DNA of 64,000 nucleotides from Psychrobacter submarinus (GTDB lineage: Bacteria; Pseudomonadota; Gammaproteobacteria; Pseudomonadales; Moraxellaceae): assembly GCF_904846685.1 (NCBI RefSeq), contig NZ_CAJHBQ010000001.1, forward strand, positions 930,001-994,000. The letters run 5' to 3'. The notes below the pieces were generated by a model that had not been told where the DNA came from, ran no database searches, and was given only the letters and a program-made list of their open reading frames with translations. The translations under genes and the position numbers were made by a program. Positions 28,349-37,932 of the stretch are shown here, piece by piece (positions within the stretch are counted from its first letter, which is position 1; each line of letters starts with the position of its first letter).

Positions 28349-29210
28349 GGGTGTGTATAGAATTCAAATCAGGGGCAACCAGATAAAGACACAAGCGAGC
28401 ATTACCGCCGCTGCATAGCTATCTTTGAGCTTATCATATCGCGTGGCAATGCCCCTAAAATGTTTCAATCTAGCAAAAGCGTTTTCTACCAAATGACGGC
28501 AACGATACAAATACCAATCTAGTGTGTCGTTACAGCTTTTAGAGTTCGACTTAACAGGTATGACTGACTGAGCACAGTGCGTGAAGATACACTCTCTAAT
28601 ATCGCTACTATCGTAGCCCCTGTCTGCAATCACCGCTTTAGTCTGGTTATTAATCGTGCTAAATATCAACGCCTTTGCCATCTTAGAGTCATGTACTTGC
28701 CCACCTGACAGCTCAACATGTATAGGGTTGCCACAAGCATCGACCACTAAGTGCAGTTTGCTGCTATTACCTGCAACGCTTTTACCAATGGCCTCATCAA
28801 GATGACTGGCTGCGCCTGTACTATGCTGATGAGCTTTGACCACGCTACCGTCTATAAATAACCATTCACTATCATAGTTTGCTGTGACTATCTTCATGAG
28901 CTTTTGCCATTTACCGGTTTTACGCCAGTAACGGTATTGATGATATATGCTAGACCAATGACCAAAATAAGAAGGTAAGTCTCGCCATGGACAGCCTACT
29001 CGTATGCGGTACAACATGCCTTCAACGGTACGTCTTAGATTGGGCTTGTTATATACGTTAATTTGTCGCAATATAATAAATAGCTTGTGCCAATGTTCAT
29101 CGTTGAGCTTGGTGCGAGCCATAAGTGACGCCTTGTTTCTTTGTTGTGGTAAACATTAGAGTAAGGCGTTGCTTATTTTTTTCAATGTTTTCTCAATTCT
29201 ATACAGCCCC
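28349..29210 (-). mobile_element. IS5-family insertion sequence in cas7fv
   Basis: 862 bp. Left end GGGTGTGTATAGAATT and right end (inverted) GGGGCTGTATAGAATT form 16-bp inverted repeats with two mismatches. A TA dinucleotide is duplicated (28347-28348 and 29211-29212), as in the IS427-like group of IS5. It carries one transposase gene, opposite in direction to the cas operon. Confidence 0.93.
28364..29122 (-). CDS. IS5-family transposase
   Basis: 252 residues. An N-terminal DUF4096-like domain ([27 protein letters not shown]) is followed by the DDE domain: [28 protein letters not shown] and [20 protein letters not shown] supply the D, D and E regions. The frame is intact and not split into two ORFs. 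Both ends of the IS are present, so the element may be active, which matters for possible reversion of cas7fv. Confidence 0.93.
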   Translation of the reverse strand: MARTKLNDEHWHKLFIILRQINVYNKPNLRRTVEGMLYRIRVGCPWRDLPSYFGHWSSIYHQYRYWRKTGKWQKLMKIVTANYDSEWLFIDGSVVKAHQHSTGAASHLDEAIGKSVAGNSSKLHLVVDACGNPIHVELSGGQVHDSKMAKALIFSTINNQTKAVIADRGYDSSDIRECIFTHCAQSVIPVKSNSKSCNDTLDWYLYRCRHLVENAFARLKHFRGIATRYDKLKDSYAAAVMLACVFIWLPLI

Positions 29211-29936
29211 TAGTCAAAACTGTATCCGTCATCACCTTTTTCGTGATCAGGCTTTTGACTTACACTTTGCAGGTGAAAAAAGCTTAGATAAGGTCATCGC
29301 CTCTATTACAGGTTTGATCCGTGGGTATGTAGTTCCTGCCAGTCAATGCAAACGCACTAGCCCCTTATTGCTTGAAGACTTTGTTGACCAGCTAGGTAAT
29401 GGTAACTTTGAGCAATTTGGTCAAGCTGGTGAACGTGATAGCTCGTCTTTTTTCTCAAAAACGACTTTTGGTGATACTGAATACTTATCTTTTGGTTCAA
29501 TCAGTATTGAACAGCTACAATTCATCTCACTAGACAACAAATTTGATCGCGCAGCGATGATTATCAAAGATAATCAAGGTGATGCTATCGCTGAACAAGT
29601 ACAAGACTTTATTAAATCATTAGCACCAGATAGAGAGCCAAAAGCTACTTTTCATCAAAACTATGTTAGAAAAGGCACCATCTATAATGAAGGTGAAACT
29701 GGCATTTTACTTGATCAAATTGCTATAGATATCTTGGTAAATACTACATTAGAGCTAATAAAAGAGCTTTCTATACGCCAAGCTAAAAGCTATATGTATG
29801 TCGATAGTGTTGAGGTAGATTATAACGATAGCAACAAAATGATGCGTATCAAGCGCAGTCCTGATGAAGCCAATAACACTCCTAGTATGGATTACGCTAT
29901 TTACTTTGAAGCCAATAACGATGAATAGGAAGTCTT

Positions 29937-30944
29937 ATGAGAATCATTATCGACTATGAAGCGTCATGGCGAAATTCGTTTTTAGATGGTAGCAATGACG
30001 AAGCATTACCCAAGAGGGGACGCAACTATGTTGCGTCCATGACTGAGCTTAAAAAGCCTGAAAACTATCATAATAGATCAGTCAGTAAAAATACAGTTTT
30101 AGGCATACTAAGTCGCCTCATAGGCGATCAGCGTAAGCTCTATCAAGCCAGAAAAAGTGAGCATTTTTACTTTTCAGATATTGAGAATGCGATTAGCTTT
30201 AAGGATACACCAACAGTAATAAACCGCGAGATCGCCTATCTTCGTAATATGAAAGGTAGTACAGATCAAAACTCATTTACGGGAATGATTAAAGTGAACG
30301 ACCCAATATTTCAGTCTGATTATTCAAACGAGTTTTGGGGTGTCTTATCGCTTGATATTGACGAGCTTTGCGACTTTATTATTGATAACACCTTAATAAA
30401 GAGTACTTTGCCGCTTGATCCTATTTCTATCATGAACCGCCTTGATGATATTAAAAAAGTCAAACCTGTTGAACCTGAAGGACGTACTAAACAAGCTTCC
30501 GATCAGCTATCTTCATTGTTTGAGAAATATAAACCACTCAATAAGAAAGAACAGCAACTGATCCTACCCATGTATTGCTCTGCCTTGTATTTACAGCTAC
30601 AGCGGTTAGAAGAAAGATATGATATGAGTAGTGCAAAAACTAAAGCAGGCGGCATCAGCGGCATATCTAATAATGGCTTTACCCCTAAAGATTTTATGAA
30701 AACCTATGTCACAGGTGGCAAAAAGCTGATTTATGGTAATCCATTCATTCGCGAAGAGTTTGTAAAGGGTGAAGGCAAGATCAAGCACGCTCTAACCAAA
30801 GCCAGTGGACAGCTTGAAATCACATTAGATATTGACGATGCAAAAGCTAAAGAGCTTAAAAGAATGATTGACGATGCAGGTGTATCATCATTTTATTTAG
30901 GCAAGAAAGGCTTGGCGTATGTTTCAGATATTCGTTTACGTTAG
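29937..30944 (+). CDS. cas5fv: Cas5fv, I-F2 (I-Fv) Cascade subunit
   Basis: 335 residues. It caps the 5' end of crRNA and, in the I-Fv system, a helical insertion replaces the missing large subunit in PAM recognition. The N-terminus reads MRIIIDYEASWRNSFLDGSN with KRGRNYVASMTELKK and NRSVSKNTVLGILSRLIGDQR, as in the Shewanella protein; a helical middle follows (KPLNKKEQQLILPMYCSALYL) and a C-terminal beta part. AGGAAG precedes the ATG and the cas7fv stop is 8 bases upstream. No Cas8f or small-subunit gene exists in the operon. Confidence 0.85.
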   Translation: MRIIIDYEASWRNSFLDGSNDEALPKRGRNYVASMTELKKPENYHNRSVSKNTVLGILSRLIGDQRKLYQARKSEHFYFSDIENAISFKDTPTVINREIAYLRNMKGSTDQNSFTGMIKVNDPIFQSDYSNEFWGVLSLDIDELCDFIIDNTLIKSTLPLDPISIMNRLDDIKKVKPVEPEGRTKQASDQLSSLFEKYKPLNKKEQQLILPMYCSALYLQLQRLEERYDMSSAKTKAGGISGISNNGFTPKDFMKTYVTGGKKLIYGNPFIREEFVKGEGKIKHALTKASGQLEITLDIDDAKAKELKRMIDDAGVSSFYLGKKGLAYVSDIRLR

Positions 30945-30954
30945 GGAGTAATAA

Positions 30955-31554
30955 ATGAACTACTATCAAGAAGTTACGCTGATAGACGGTGATAAAAAGC
31001 TGTACGAATTGTGGAGCGATGTTTATAACCAAATACACATTGCTTTAGCGGAAGCAAAAAATAAGCATGATATAAATACTATTGGTGTCAGTTTCCCAAG
31101 TTATCGCTATGAAGAAAAAGGCTATAAAGTATTTGCTACGTTAGGTGATAAACTACGTGTCTTCGCTCAAAGCCAAAAGGATTTAGAGACTCTAGATCTC
31201 GATAAATGGCTGGAGCGATTGACGGACTATGTGCATGTGAAGCGCATCAATGAGGTTGGTGACAAAGCCAAAGGGCACGTTGTGATCAGACGCTACCGCC
31301 ATAAAAACGTGCTCAAGCAAGCTGAAGCATTCGCTGAGCACAAAGGCATTACGATGGAGGCGGCACTGATACACTGCGCCAAACACAAACAGGATAACAA
31401 ACCCTATCCGTATATCAACTTAAGGAGCATCAGCAACAATCAACCCTACGCATTATCTATCATTCAAGAAATGGCAGATAATGAGACTCAAGGGTCGTTT
31501 AATAGTTATGGCATTAACAATGCGGCAGATAAGGTTACTTTGCCCCATTGGTAA
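30955..31554 (+). CDS. cas6f: CRISPR RNA endonuclease Cas6f (Csy4)
   Basis: 199 residues. Cuts pre-crRNA at the base of the repeat hairpin and stays on the crRNA 3' end. Csy4-like features: an N-terminal ferredoxin half (YQEVTLIDGDKKLYELWSDV, IHIALAE), the basic helix region VHVKRINEV and VVIRRYRHKNVLKQAEAF used to bind the hairpin, and a C-terminal glycine-containing GSFNSYGINN. GGAG precedes the ATG. It is the last gene before the leader and array. Confidence 0.92.
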   Translation: MNYYQEVTLIDGDKKLYELWSDVYNQIHIALAEAKNKHDINTIGVSFPSYRYEEKGYKVFATLGDKLRVFAQSQKDLETLDLDKWLERLTDYVHVKRINEVGDKAKGHVVIRRYRHKNVLKQAEAFAEHKGITMEAALIHCAKHKQDNKPYPYINLRSISNNQPYALSIIQEMADNETQGSFNSYGINNAADKVTLPHW

Positions 31555-31732
31555 GCCACTTATAAGGTAATGATGAATTACCCAAAAATTGGGAGAAAAA
31601 ACCCTTTTTTTGAGCTATTTAAAAACTTGTAATAAAATCAATCAGTTACGATAGGGTGGAAAATGGAGGGTAAAATAGGGTATTTTCACCTCCACGCCTT
31701 GTTGTAACTGAATTTTTTGAGGTATAATTCCT
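31555..31732 (+). promoter_or_regulatory. CRISPR leader with putative pre-crRNA promoter
   Basis: AT-rich 178-bp segment between cas6f and repeat 1. A TATAAT box at 31723-31728 ends only 4 bases before the first repeat, with TTGTTG 18 bp further upstream, so transcription would begin in the first repeat. A hairpin-like pair GGAGGGTAAAAT/ATTTTCACCTCC spans 31665-31693 and could bind an architectural protein or act in adaptation. Repeat orientation (handle CTTAGAAA at the 3' side) agrees with the leader being on this side. Confidence 0.7.
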
Positions 31733-34700
31733 CTTCCTCACCGCATAGGTGACTTAGAAATTGCATTGACAACTGGCCATCGCGTCTAGTGTCTTCCTCA
31801 CCGCATAGGTGACTTAGAAATAGCAAAACAAGGTGATAATATCTCAGCTTTACTTCCTCACCGCATAGGTGACTTAGAAATAGTAAATGTAGTTCGTCTA
31901 CTAATACATAAGCTTCCTCACCGCATAGGTGACTTAAAAAAGCCATTAGTAGATAAACCGCTAGTACCTGTTCTTCCTCACCGCATAGGTGACTTAGAAA
32001 TAATAGGTATGCTACAGCTAGAATAGATACCACTTCCTCACCGCATAGGTGACTTAGAAAGTTATGTCTGATACTCGAAAAGTTATCTGGTGCTTCCTCA
32101 CCGCATAGGTGACTTAGAAAGAGAAACGTCATTGAATATGTCACCTTTCGCACTTCCTCACCGCATAGGTGACTTAGAAATGCGTTTAGGCATTAGGTAA
32201 GTCATAAACTGTCTTCCTCACCGCATAGGTGACTTAGAAATAGAATACATGGAGAAAAACGGAGAAAGAATACTTCCTCACCGCATAGGTGACTTAGAAA
32301 GCCACTACTTGATGCTAATTTTGACATTGAGGCTTCCTCACCGCATAGGTGACTTAGAAATGCTTTTTTGGGTCTAAGTTATGCGCGCGTTGCTTCCTCA
32401 CCGCATAGGTGACTTAGAAATTTATTTGAGTAAGTTTTTATTAAATACTCGCCTTCCTCACCGCATAGGTGACTTAGAAATTAGACTGCTACAGTATTGT
32501 GCGCGATTACTACTTCCTCACCGCATAGGTGACTTAGAAAGCGATAAGACTGCGCTAGATTACCTTGCAAGCCTTCCTCACCGCATAGGTGACTTAGAAA
32601 TCAGCACAGGTGCGACTGTAATTATACGTATTCTTCCTCACCGCATAGGTGACTTAGAAAAATAAATTCAGCATAAATAGCACTGTAGTTATCTTCCTCA
32701 CCGCATAGGTGACTTAGAAAATCCTGACACTAAGCACCTATGCGAGTCTGTGCTTCCTCACCGCATAGGTGACTTAGAAAAGATTAGTACACGTCCGCCG
32801 CGTCGAGCCACGCTTCCTCACCGCATAGGTGACTTAGAAAACTAGCATTGTTATTCGTACGATCATAATTGACTTCCTCACCGCATAGGTGACTTAGAAA
32901 ACTTGTTGCTTGCTCTTGGTCTAAACCGTCCGCTTCCTCACCGCATAGGTGACTTAGAAACATAACATCGCTGACCGCTTCGCACAGCTGACGCTTCCTC
33001 ACCGCATAGGTGACTTAGAAAGTAATGTTTGTTGTATTGCGCTTTGAGTGCGGCTTCCTCACCGCATAGGTGACTTAGAAAAAATAACAAGCCATAGCGC
33101 AAGCTTGGTGATGCTTCCTCACCGCATAGGTGACTTAGAAAAAATCAGTAGCGTCTTTATAATCACGAGCTGCCTTCCTCACCGCATAGGTGACTTAGAA
33201 AAACAAGTGTGCATTCTGATTCTTTTGTTGTTTCTTCCTCACCGCATAGGTGACTTAGAAATCCATTCGATGCGGCATCGTCCCCCCTCAAATCTTCCTC
33301 ACCGCATAGGTGACTTAGAAATGCAATCAGATCCGTTTGTGCATAGCCCTAAACTTCCTCACCGCATAGGTGACTTAGAAACGACAGCTACGTGTGTTGT
33401 TCTGACGGTATGGCTTCCTCACCGCATAGGTGACTTAGAAATTTCTTTTTGCCTTTCTTGCTACCGTCCATTCCTTCCTCACCGCATAGGTGACTTAGAA
33501 AACAGCAAGCGTTCATAACATCGCCTGGCAACTCTTCCTCACCGCATAGGTGACTTAGAAAATTGTTAGCGCTGTCAGCGTCACATACCCGCCCTTCCTC
33601 ACCGCATAGGTGACTTAGAAATAAGTTTGATCCGGACGATGTTATTTATGTTGCTTCCTCACCGCATAGGTGACTTAGAAAAAAAAGCCGCGTTACCGTG
33701 TCACAGCAGGTAGCTTCCTCACCGCATAGGTGACTTAGAAATGTGGCACTTTCCGCCCCTGCTATGTGGCAGTCTTCCTCACCGCATAGGTGACTTAGAA
33801 AACCTTCTACAGGCTTATAGCCTAAATCTGCCCCTTCCTCACCGCATAGGTGACTTAGAAAGCTAAAACTAACCTTAATGATAGACCACACGACTTCCTC
33901 ACCGCATAGGTGACTTAGAAATAAAGGTAATCTACTGCCCTTAATCGATCCTTCTTCCTCACCGCATAGGTGACTTAGAAAACTATCCCAATCACTCATT
34001 GCTCGCACTCCTCCTTCCTCACCGCATAGGTGACTTAGAAAATGGAGCGGAAGAAATGATAAATCCCGAGGAGCTTCCTCACCGCATAGGTGACTTAGAA
34101 AACATCACGTGCTCATTGTCCCCCGTCTGATCTCTTCCTCACCGCATAGGTGACTTAGAAAGTTTTCTTGGTTTTAGAAAGTCGTCATTTAGCCTTCCTC
34201 ACCGCATAGGTGACTTAGAAAGCCACACTACAAAGATGCAAGCGGCATTGAGTCTTCCTCACCGCATAGGTGACTTAGAAACTCTGAAAATAGCTTGTCT
34301 AACACCTCGACTGCTTCCTCACCGCATAGGTGACTTAGAAAAGATGTCCCTCCCCTGAAAATTATCAGTTACGCTTCCTCACCGCATAGGTGACTTAGAA
34401 AGCTGGACGATCGACAACCGCCGCGATGATTATCTTCCTCACCGCATAGGTGACTTAGAAAATTGCTAGATATTCCATGCCTTTAGCTGCGTCTTCCTCA
34501 CCGCATAGGTGACTTAGAAAGTCAGCCATACAAACCTACATGCAGATAACATCTTCCTCACCGCATAGGTGACTTAGAAAATCTTGTATGGTTACGACCA
34601 CTTTCATTGTATCTTCCTCACCGCATAGGTGACTTAGAAAATTAGGAAATGGGTTTGCTGGACGAGTCAAAGCTTCCTCACCGCATAGGTGACTTAGAAA

Positions 34701-36553
34701 AAAGTGCTGGCGCGATTGCTTTTATCAGCCAGCTTCCTCACCGCATAGGTGACTTAGAAAATCAACAATGGCGTCGAGGCAATAGAGGTGACCTTCCTCA
34801 CCGCATAGGTGACTTAGAAATCCTTGTGGTCAATGTAGACGCTATAAGTCACCTTCCTCACCGCATAGGTGACTTAGAAAGTCATAATCATTGGCAATGC
34901 CTAACGACTGTGCTTCCTCACCGCATAGGTGACTTAGAAAATAGATGATTGCCGCTGGGTTCATTTTCCTCGCTTCCTCACCGCATAGGTGACTTAGAAA
35001 TAAAAACTAAATAAGCCCCGTCATTAATTAACCTTCCTCACCGCATAGGTGACTTAGAAACGTGATAATCGGCACGCTCGCTTGGGTGACGGCTTCCTCA
35101 CCGCATAGGTGACTTAGAAAAGGTCTTGTTTGTGGCAAACTGTTTAACTGTACTTCCTCACCGCATAGGTGACTTAGAAAGTGATGAGTCGCTGCCTGTC
35201 GATGAGACAACGCTTCCTCACCGCATAGGTGACTTAGAAACATGAAATTCATTCGTCATGACATTCGCTTCATCTTCCTCACCGCATAGGTGACTTAGAA
35301 ATTGGTCGGTTGGCTGACCGGTGGTTGACTAATCTTCCTCACCGCATAGGTGACTTAGAAAGTCAATCCTATCGGGCCGCTTAGTGCCATGATCTTCCTC
35401 ACCGCATAGGTGACTTAGAAATTAGGTTCAACGCCAATAGCTTTAGCAATAATCTTCCTCACCGCATAGGTGACTTAGAAAGCTTACATGAGATTTATTG
35501 ATACTACCCTCGGCTTCCTCACCGCATAGGTGACTTAGAAATTAGCCTTATCTCTTAGTGCTGTAAACTCGTCCTTCCTCACCGCATAGGTGACTTAGAA
35601 ATTTTCTTTATTGATTTTATACAGTAACTGCTTCTTCCTCACCGCATAGGTGACTTAGAAAATTATTAAAGTCATTATAGAACAGATAACATACTTCCTC
35701 ACCGCATAGGTGACTTAGAAACATCTAATGACATTAGACTTGGAATTTGGTAACTTCCTCACCGCATAGGTGACTTAGAAAGCAGGTGTCGGCTTGATGG
35801 TTGGCGGTGCTGCCTTCCTCACCGCATAGGTGACTTAGAAAACAAGCAATAGCGAAGTAGTTAGAGTTGTGTGCTTCCTCACCGCATAGGTGACTTAGAA
35901 AAATACCGCTGCATTAATTGCGATTCTCATAAACTTCCTCACCGCATAGGTGACTTAGAAAATACCCTTTTTGCTTAGCGACTCACGCGCAAGCTTCCTC
36001 ACCGCATAGGTGACTTAGAAATACATCAAAACCCCGAACTATTGGAGCAAAACCTTCCTCACCGCATAGGTGACTTAGAAATTTGGCAGCTTCGACAAGC
36101 TCCAAACAGTAGGCTTCCTCACCGCATAGGTGACTTAGAAATGTGAAATGTTTGGCATACTTTTTCAATCCATCTTCCTCACCGCATAGGTGACTTAGAA
36201 AGCCATGCTTAGGGTTATGTACCGTCTTGTGTGCTTCCTCACCGCATAGGTGACTTAGAAACATTCAGCCCTAGATAGGCGTTTACGTGCCTTCTTCCTC
36301 ACCGCATAGGTGACTTAGAAAAATGTCCTCCTGCTGAGAGTATAAATATAATGCTTCCTCACCGCATAGGTGACTTAGAAACTCGGTTCGGTAGGTCTTG
36401 GTCACTCCGTTGACTTCCTCACCGCATAGGTGACTTAGAAACATCTAATGTCCAGTTGCGCCAGTCAGCCCATCTTCCTCACCGCATAGGTGACTTAGAA
36501 AGCGTGCAGACCGCCAAGAAGTGCTTAGAGTCGCTTCCTCACCGCATAGGTGA
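31733..36553 (+). CRISPR. Type I-F2 CRISPR array, 80 full repeats plus one truncated, 80 spacers
   Basis: 28-bp repeats recur every 60 bp. Each holds the hairpin TCACC/GGTGA with loop GCATA followed by the 8-base handle CTTAGAAA, the Cas6f layout. I count 80 complete repeats; an 81st is cut after ...ATAGG(TGA) by an IS3-family element. Seventy-seven spacers are 32 nt; exceptions are 33 nt (32961-32993 and 35241-35273) and 31 nt (34462-34492). Only repeat 4 (31913-31940) deviates, with AAAAA instead of AGAAA at its end. No duplicated spacer was noticed by eye. The near-perfect repeats suggest recent activity. Confidence 0.98.
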
Positions 36554-36589
36554 ACCGCCCCGACTTTATTGGAGGCTGATTTGCTTGAG

Positions 36590-37492
36590 TCAGGCAGCGA
36601 TGCCTGACAGGGTGAAATTATCGTAATACCGCTTTTCAAACTCAAAGGGTGACACATAACCAATCGTGCTATGCAGTCGTATTTTATTAAACCAGTCCAC
36701 CCATTCAAGGGTTGCCAGTTCAACATCATTGATACCAGTCCAGTTCTCCTTTAAATAGTCAATTACCTCATATTTATAGAGTCCATTGACCGTTTCAGCC
36801 AGTGCATTATCGTATGAATCACCAGTCGTGCCGACAGAAGCGATGATACCAGAGTCACACATTTTGTCAGTATAGCGAATGGATAAGTACTGAACCCCTC
36901 GATCACTGTGATGAATGACATCCTTAGGGTTGTTCCTGTCTGCTATCGCCTGATTTAGCGCAGCCATAACCATATCCGTGTTCATGCGATTAGATACTTT
37001 CCAACCGACAATGCTACGGGCAAACACGTCAATAATAAAAGCGGTATATACCCAGCCGCTAGTTGTTTTTATATAGGTGAAGTCAGCTACCCATAGCTGA
37101 TTAGGACGATGGGCATTAAAATTACGATTAATCAGGTCATCAGCGCATTTTTGGTCATCACGGCTATTGGTGGTGATCTTGCCCTTACCGCGCCAGATGC
37201 CTTGCATACCATACTGCTTCATTAAACGCTCTACCGTACAACGAGCCACATGAATACCATCTGCCTTCATCTGCTGCCAGACTTTACGAACACCGTAACG
37301 GCATTTACTGTCCTGCCAGATGCGTTTAATCTCGTTGATATAATAATCGTCATGCTGCTGACGCAACGAGCGCTTTTCAGGGTAACTCTCCAAGTCTTTA
37401 GTACGGTAGTAGGTTGATGGGGCAATCGGTAGTACTCTACAGATTGGCTCGATCCCGTATTTCTGCTTGTGATCATCGATAAATGTGACCAT
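36590..37492 (-). CDS. IS3-family transposase OrfB
   Basis: 300 residues. A HTH_21-type segment (YRTKDLE... CRYGVRKVWQQMKADG) precedes an rve integrase core with LWVADFTYIKTTSGWVY (first D), VIHHSDRGVQYLS (second D) and DSYDNALAETVNGLYKYEVI (E). Its ATG overlaps the orfA stop (TAATG), so it is translated by coupling or as a fusion through frameshifting. The frame appears complete. Confidence 0.95.
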   Translation of the reverse strand: MVTFIDDHKQKYGIEPICRVLPIAPSTYYRTKDLESYPEKRSLRQQHDDYYINEIKRIWQDSKCRYGVRKVWQQMKADGIHVARCTVERLMKQYGMQGIWRGKGKITTNSRDDQKCADDLINRNFNAHRPNQLWVADFTYIKTTSGWVYTAFIIDVFARSIVGWKVSNRMNTDMVMAALNQAIADRNNPKDVIHHSDRGVQYLSIRYTDKMCDSGIIASVGTTGDSYDNALAETVNGLYKYEVIDYLKENWTGINDVELATLEWVDWFNKIRLHSTIGYVSPFEFEKRYYDNFTLSGIAA

Positions 37493-37809
37493 TATTTCGG
37501 TGGACGGCCCTTCTCCGCCTGGGCTTCAAGACCAGCAGCCTTACGTATAATCTCATTGGCTTGCTTGAGCTCTCTGTTCTCACGTTCAAGATCTTTAATA
37601 CGTTGCTCTTGGCTTTGAGCTTGTACCGATGCAGGGATAGTTTGATCTATATGCTTCTTGTGCCATGAGCGCAGGGTTTCAGGCGTGCAGCCAATATTAG
37701 GGGCAATGGCTTGAATGGCTGCCCATGTGGAGGGATAGTCGTTTGCTGCTTCGATCAGCATACGGACGGCGCGTTCTTTAATCTCAGGAGTGTAGGTTTG
37801 TCTTTTCAT
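37492..37809 (-). CDS. IS3-family transposase OrfA
   Basis: 105 residues. Helix-turn-helix (YTPEIKERAVRMLIE, IGCTPETLRSWHKKH) followed by a leucine-zipper-like coiled coil (RIKDLERENRELKQANEIIRKAA, read here as two pieces) that pairs OrfA monomers. Ends in PPK directly at the orfB start. Confidence 0.93.
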   Translation of the reverse strand: MKRQTYTPEIKERAVRMLIEAANDYPSTWAAIQAIAPNIGCTPETLRSWHKKHIDQTIPASVQAQSQEQRIKDLERENRELKQANEIIRKAAGLEAQAEKGRPPK

Positions 37810-37859
37810 TGTCGTATTCTCTCAGAATGTTAAGTCTCCGACAATACCGGGGCGGTTCA

Positions 37860-37926
37860 GTTTAAGTGTTTGCGCTGACATACTATAAAAGTGCTAAGCA
37901 CTATTATCGCTTGGCACTAGTATGCT
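37860..37926 (-). pseudogene. Fragment of a Fic-family gene
   Basis: Directly after the IS3 right end, GTTTAAG...TTGCGCTGACATACTATAAA and then a diverged ATTATCGCTT segment match the middle of the Fic gene at about 53591-53657 in the same orientation, with roughly 80% identity by eye. About 65 bp survive between the IS and cobA. It is the scar of a second Fic gene. Confidence 0.7.
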
Positions 37927-37932
37927 TCTATC

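Larger units (their letters stand above)
28111..29928 (+). pseudogene. cas7fv: cas7fv backbone gene of the I-F2 (I-Fv) effector, split by an IS5-like element
   Basis: The first 79 codons (28111-28348) run in frame into the IS; the rest lies at 29213-29928. Joining them across one copy of the TA duplication restores [13 protein letters not shown] without frameshift and gives 317 residues, matching the compact Cas7fv subunit of the Shewanella-type I-Fv system. Cas7 subunits form the crRNA-binding filament. In the present arrangement the N-terminal piece ends a few codons into the IS. The C-terminal piece has an ATG inside the IS end (29185) that is in frame ([12 protein letters not shown]...) but has no good ribosome site. 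GGAGAG precedes the original ATG. Interference should be lost unless the element excises. Confidence 0.88.
36551..37859 (-). mobile_element. IS3-family insertion sequence ending the CRISPR array
   Basis: 1309 bp, bounded by TGAACCGCCCCG inverted ends (identical for 12 bp, then diverging similarly). Contains orfA and orfB. The left flank is CRISPR repeat 81 (AGG), while the right flank is a fragment of a Fic gene (GTT), so there is no target duplication. This implies that adjacent DNA was deleted after insertion. Confidence 0.92.

Noticed and set aside
31686..36264. Many ORFs in the array region coding repeats such as FLSHLCGEE or LPHRIGDLE
   Set aside because: They are the 28-bp CRISPR repeats read as protein on either strand; the 60-bp period is divisible by three, so frames stay open by chance.
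23990..36553. CRISPR-associated transposon (type I-F3)
   Set aside because: cas1 and cas2-3 are present and there are no tnsA/B/C or tniQ genes; the IS elements here are unrelated IS5 and IS3 types.
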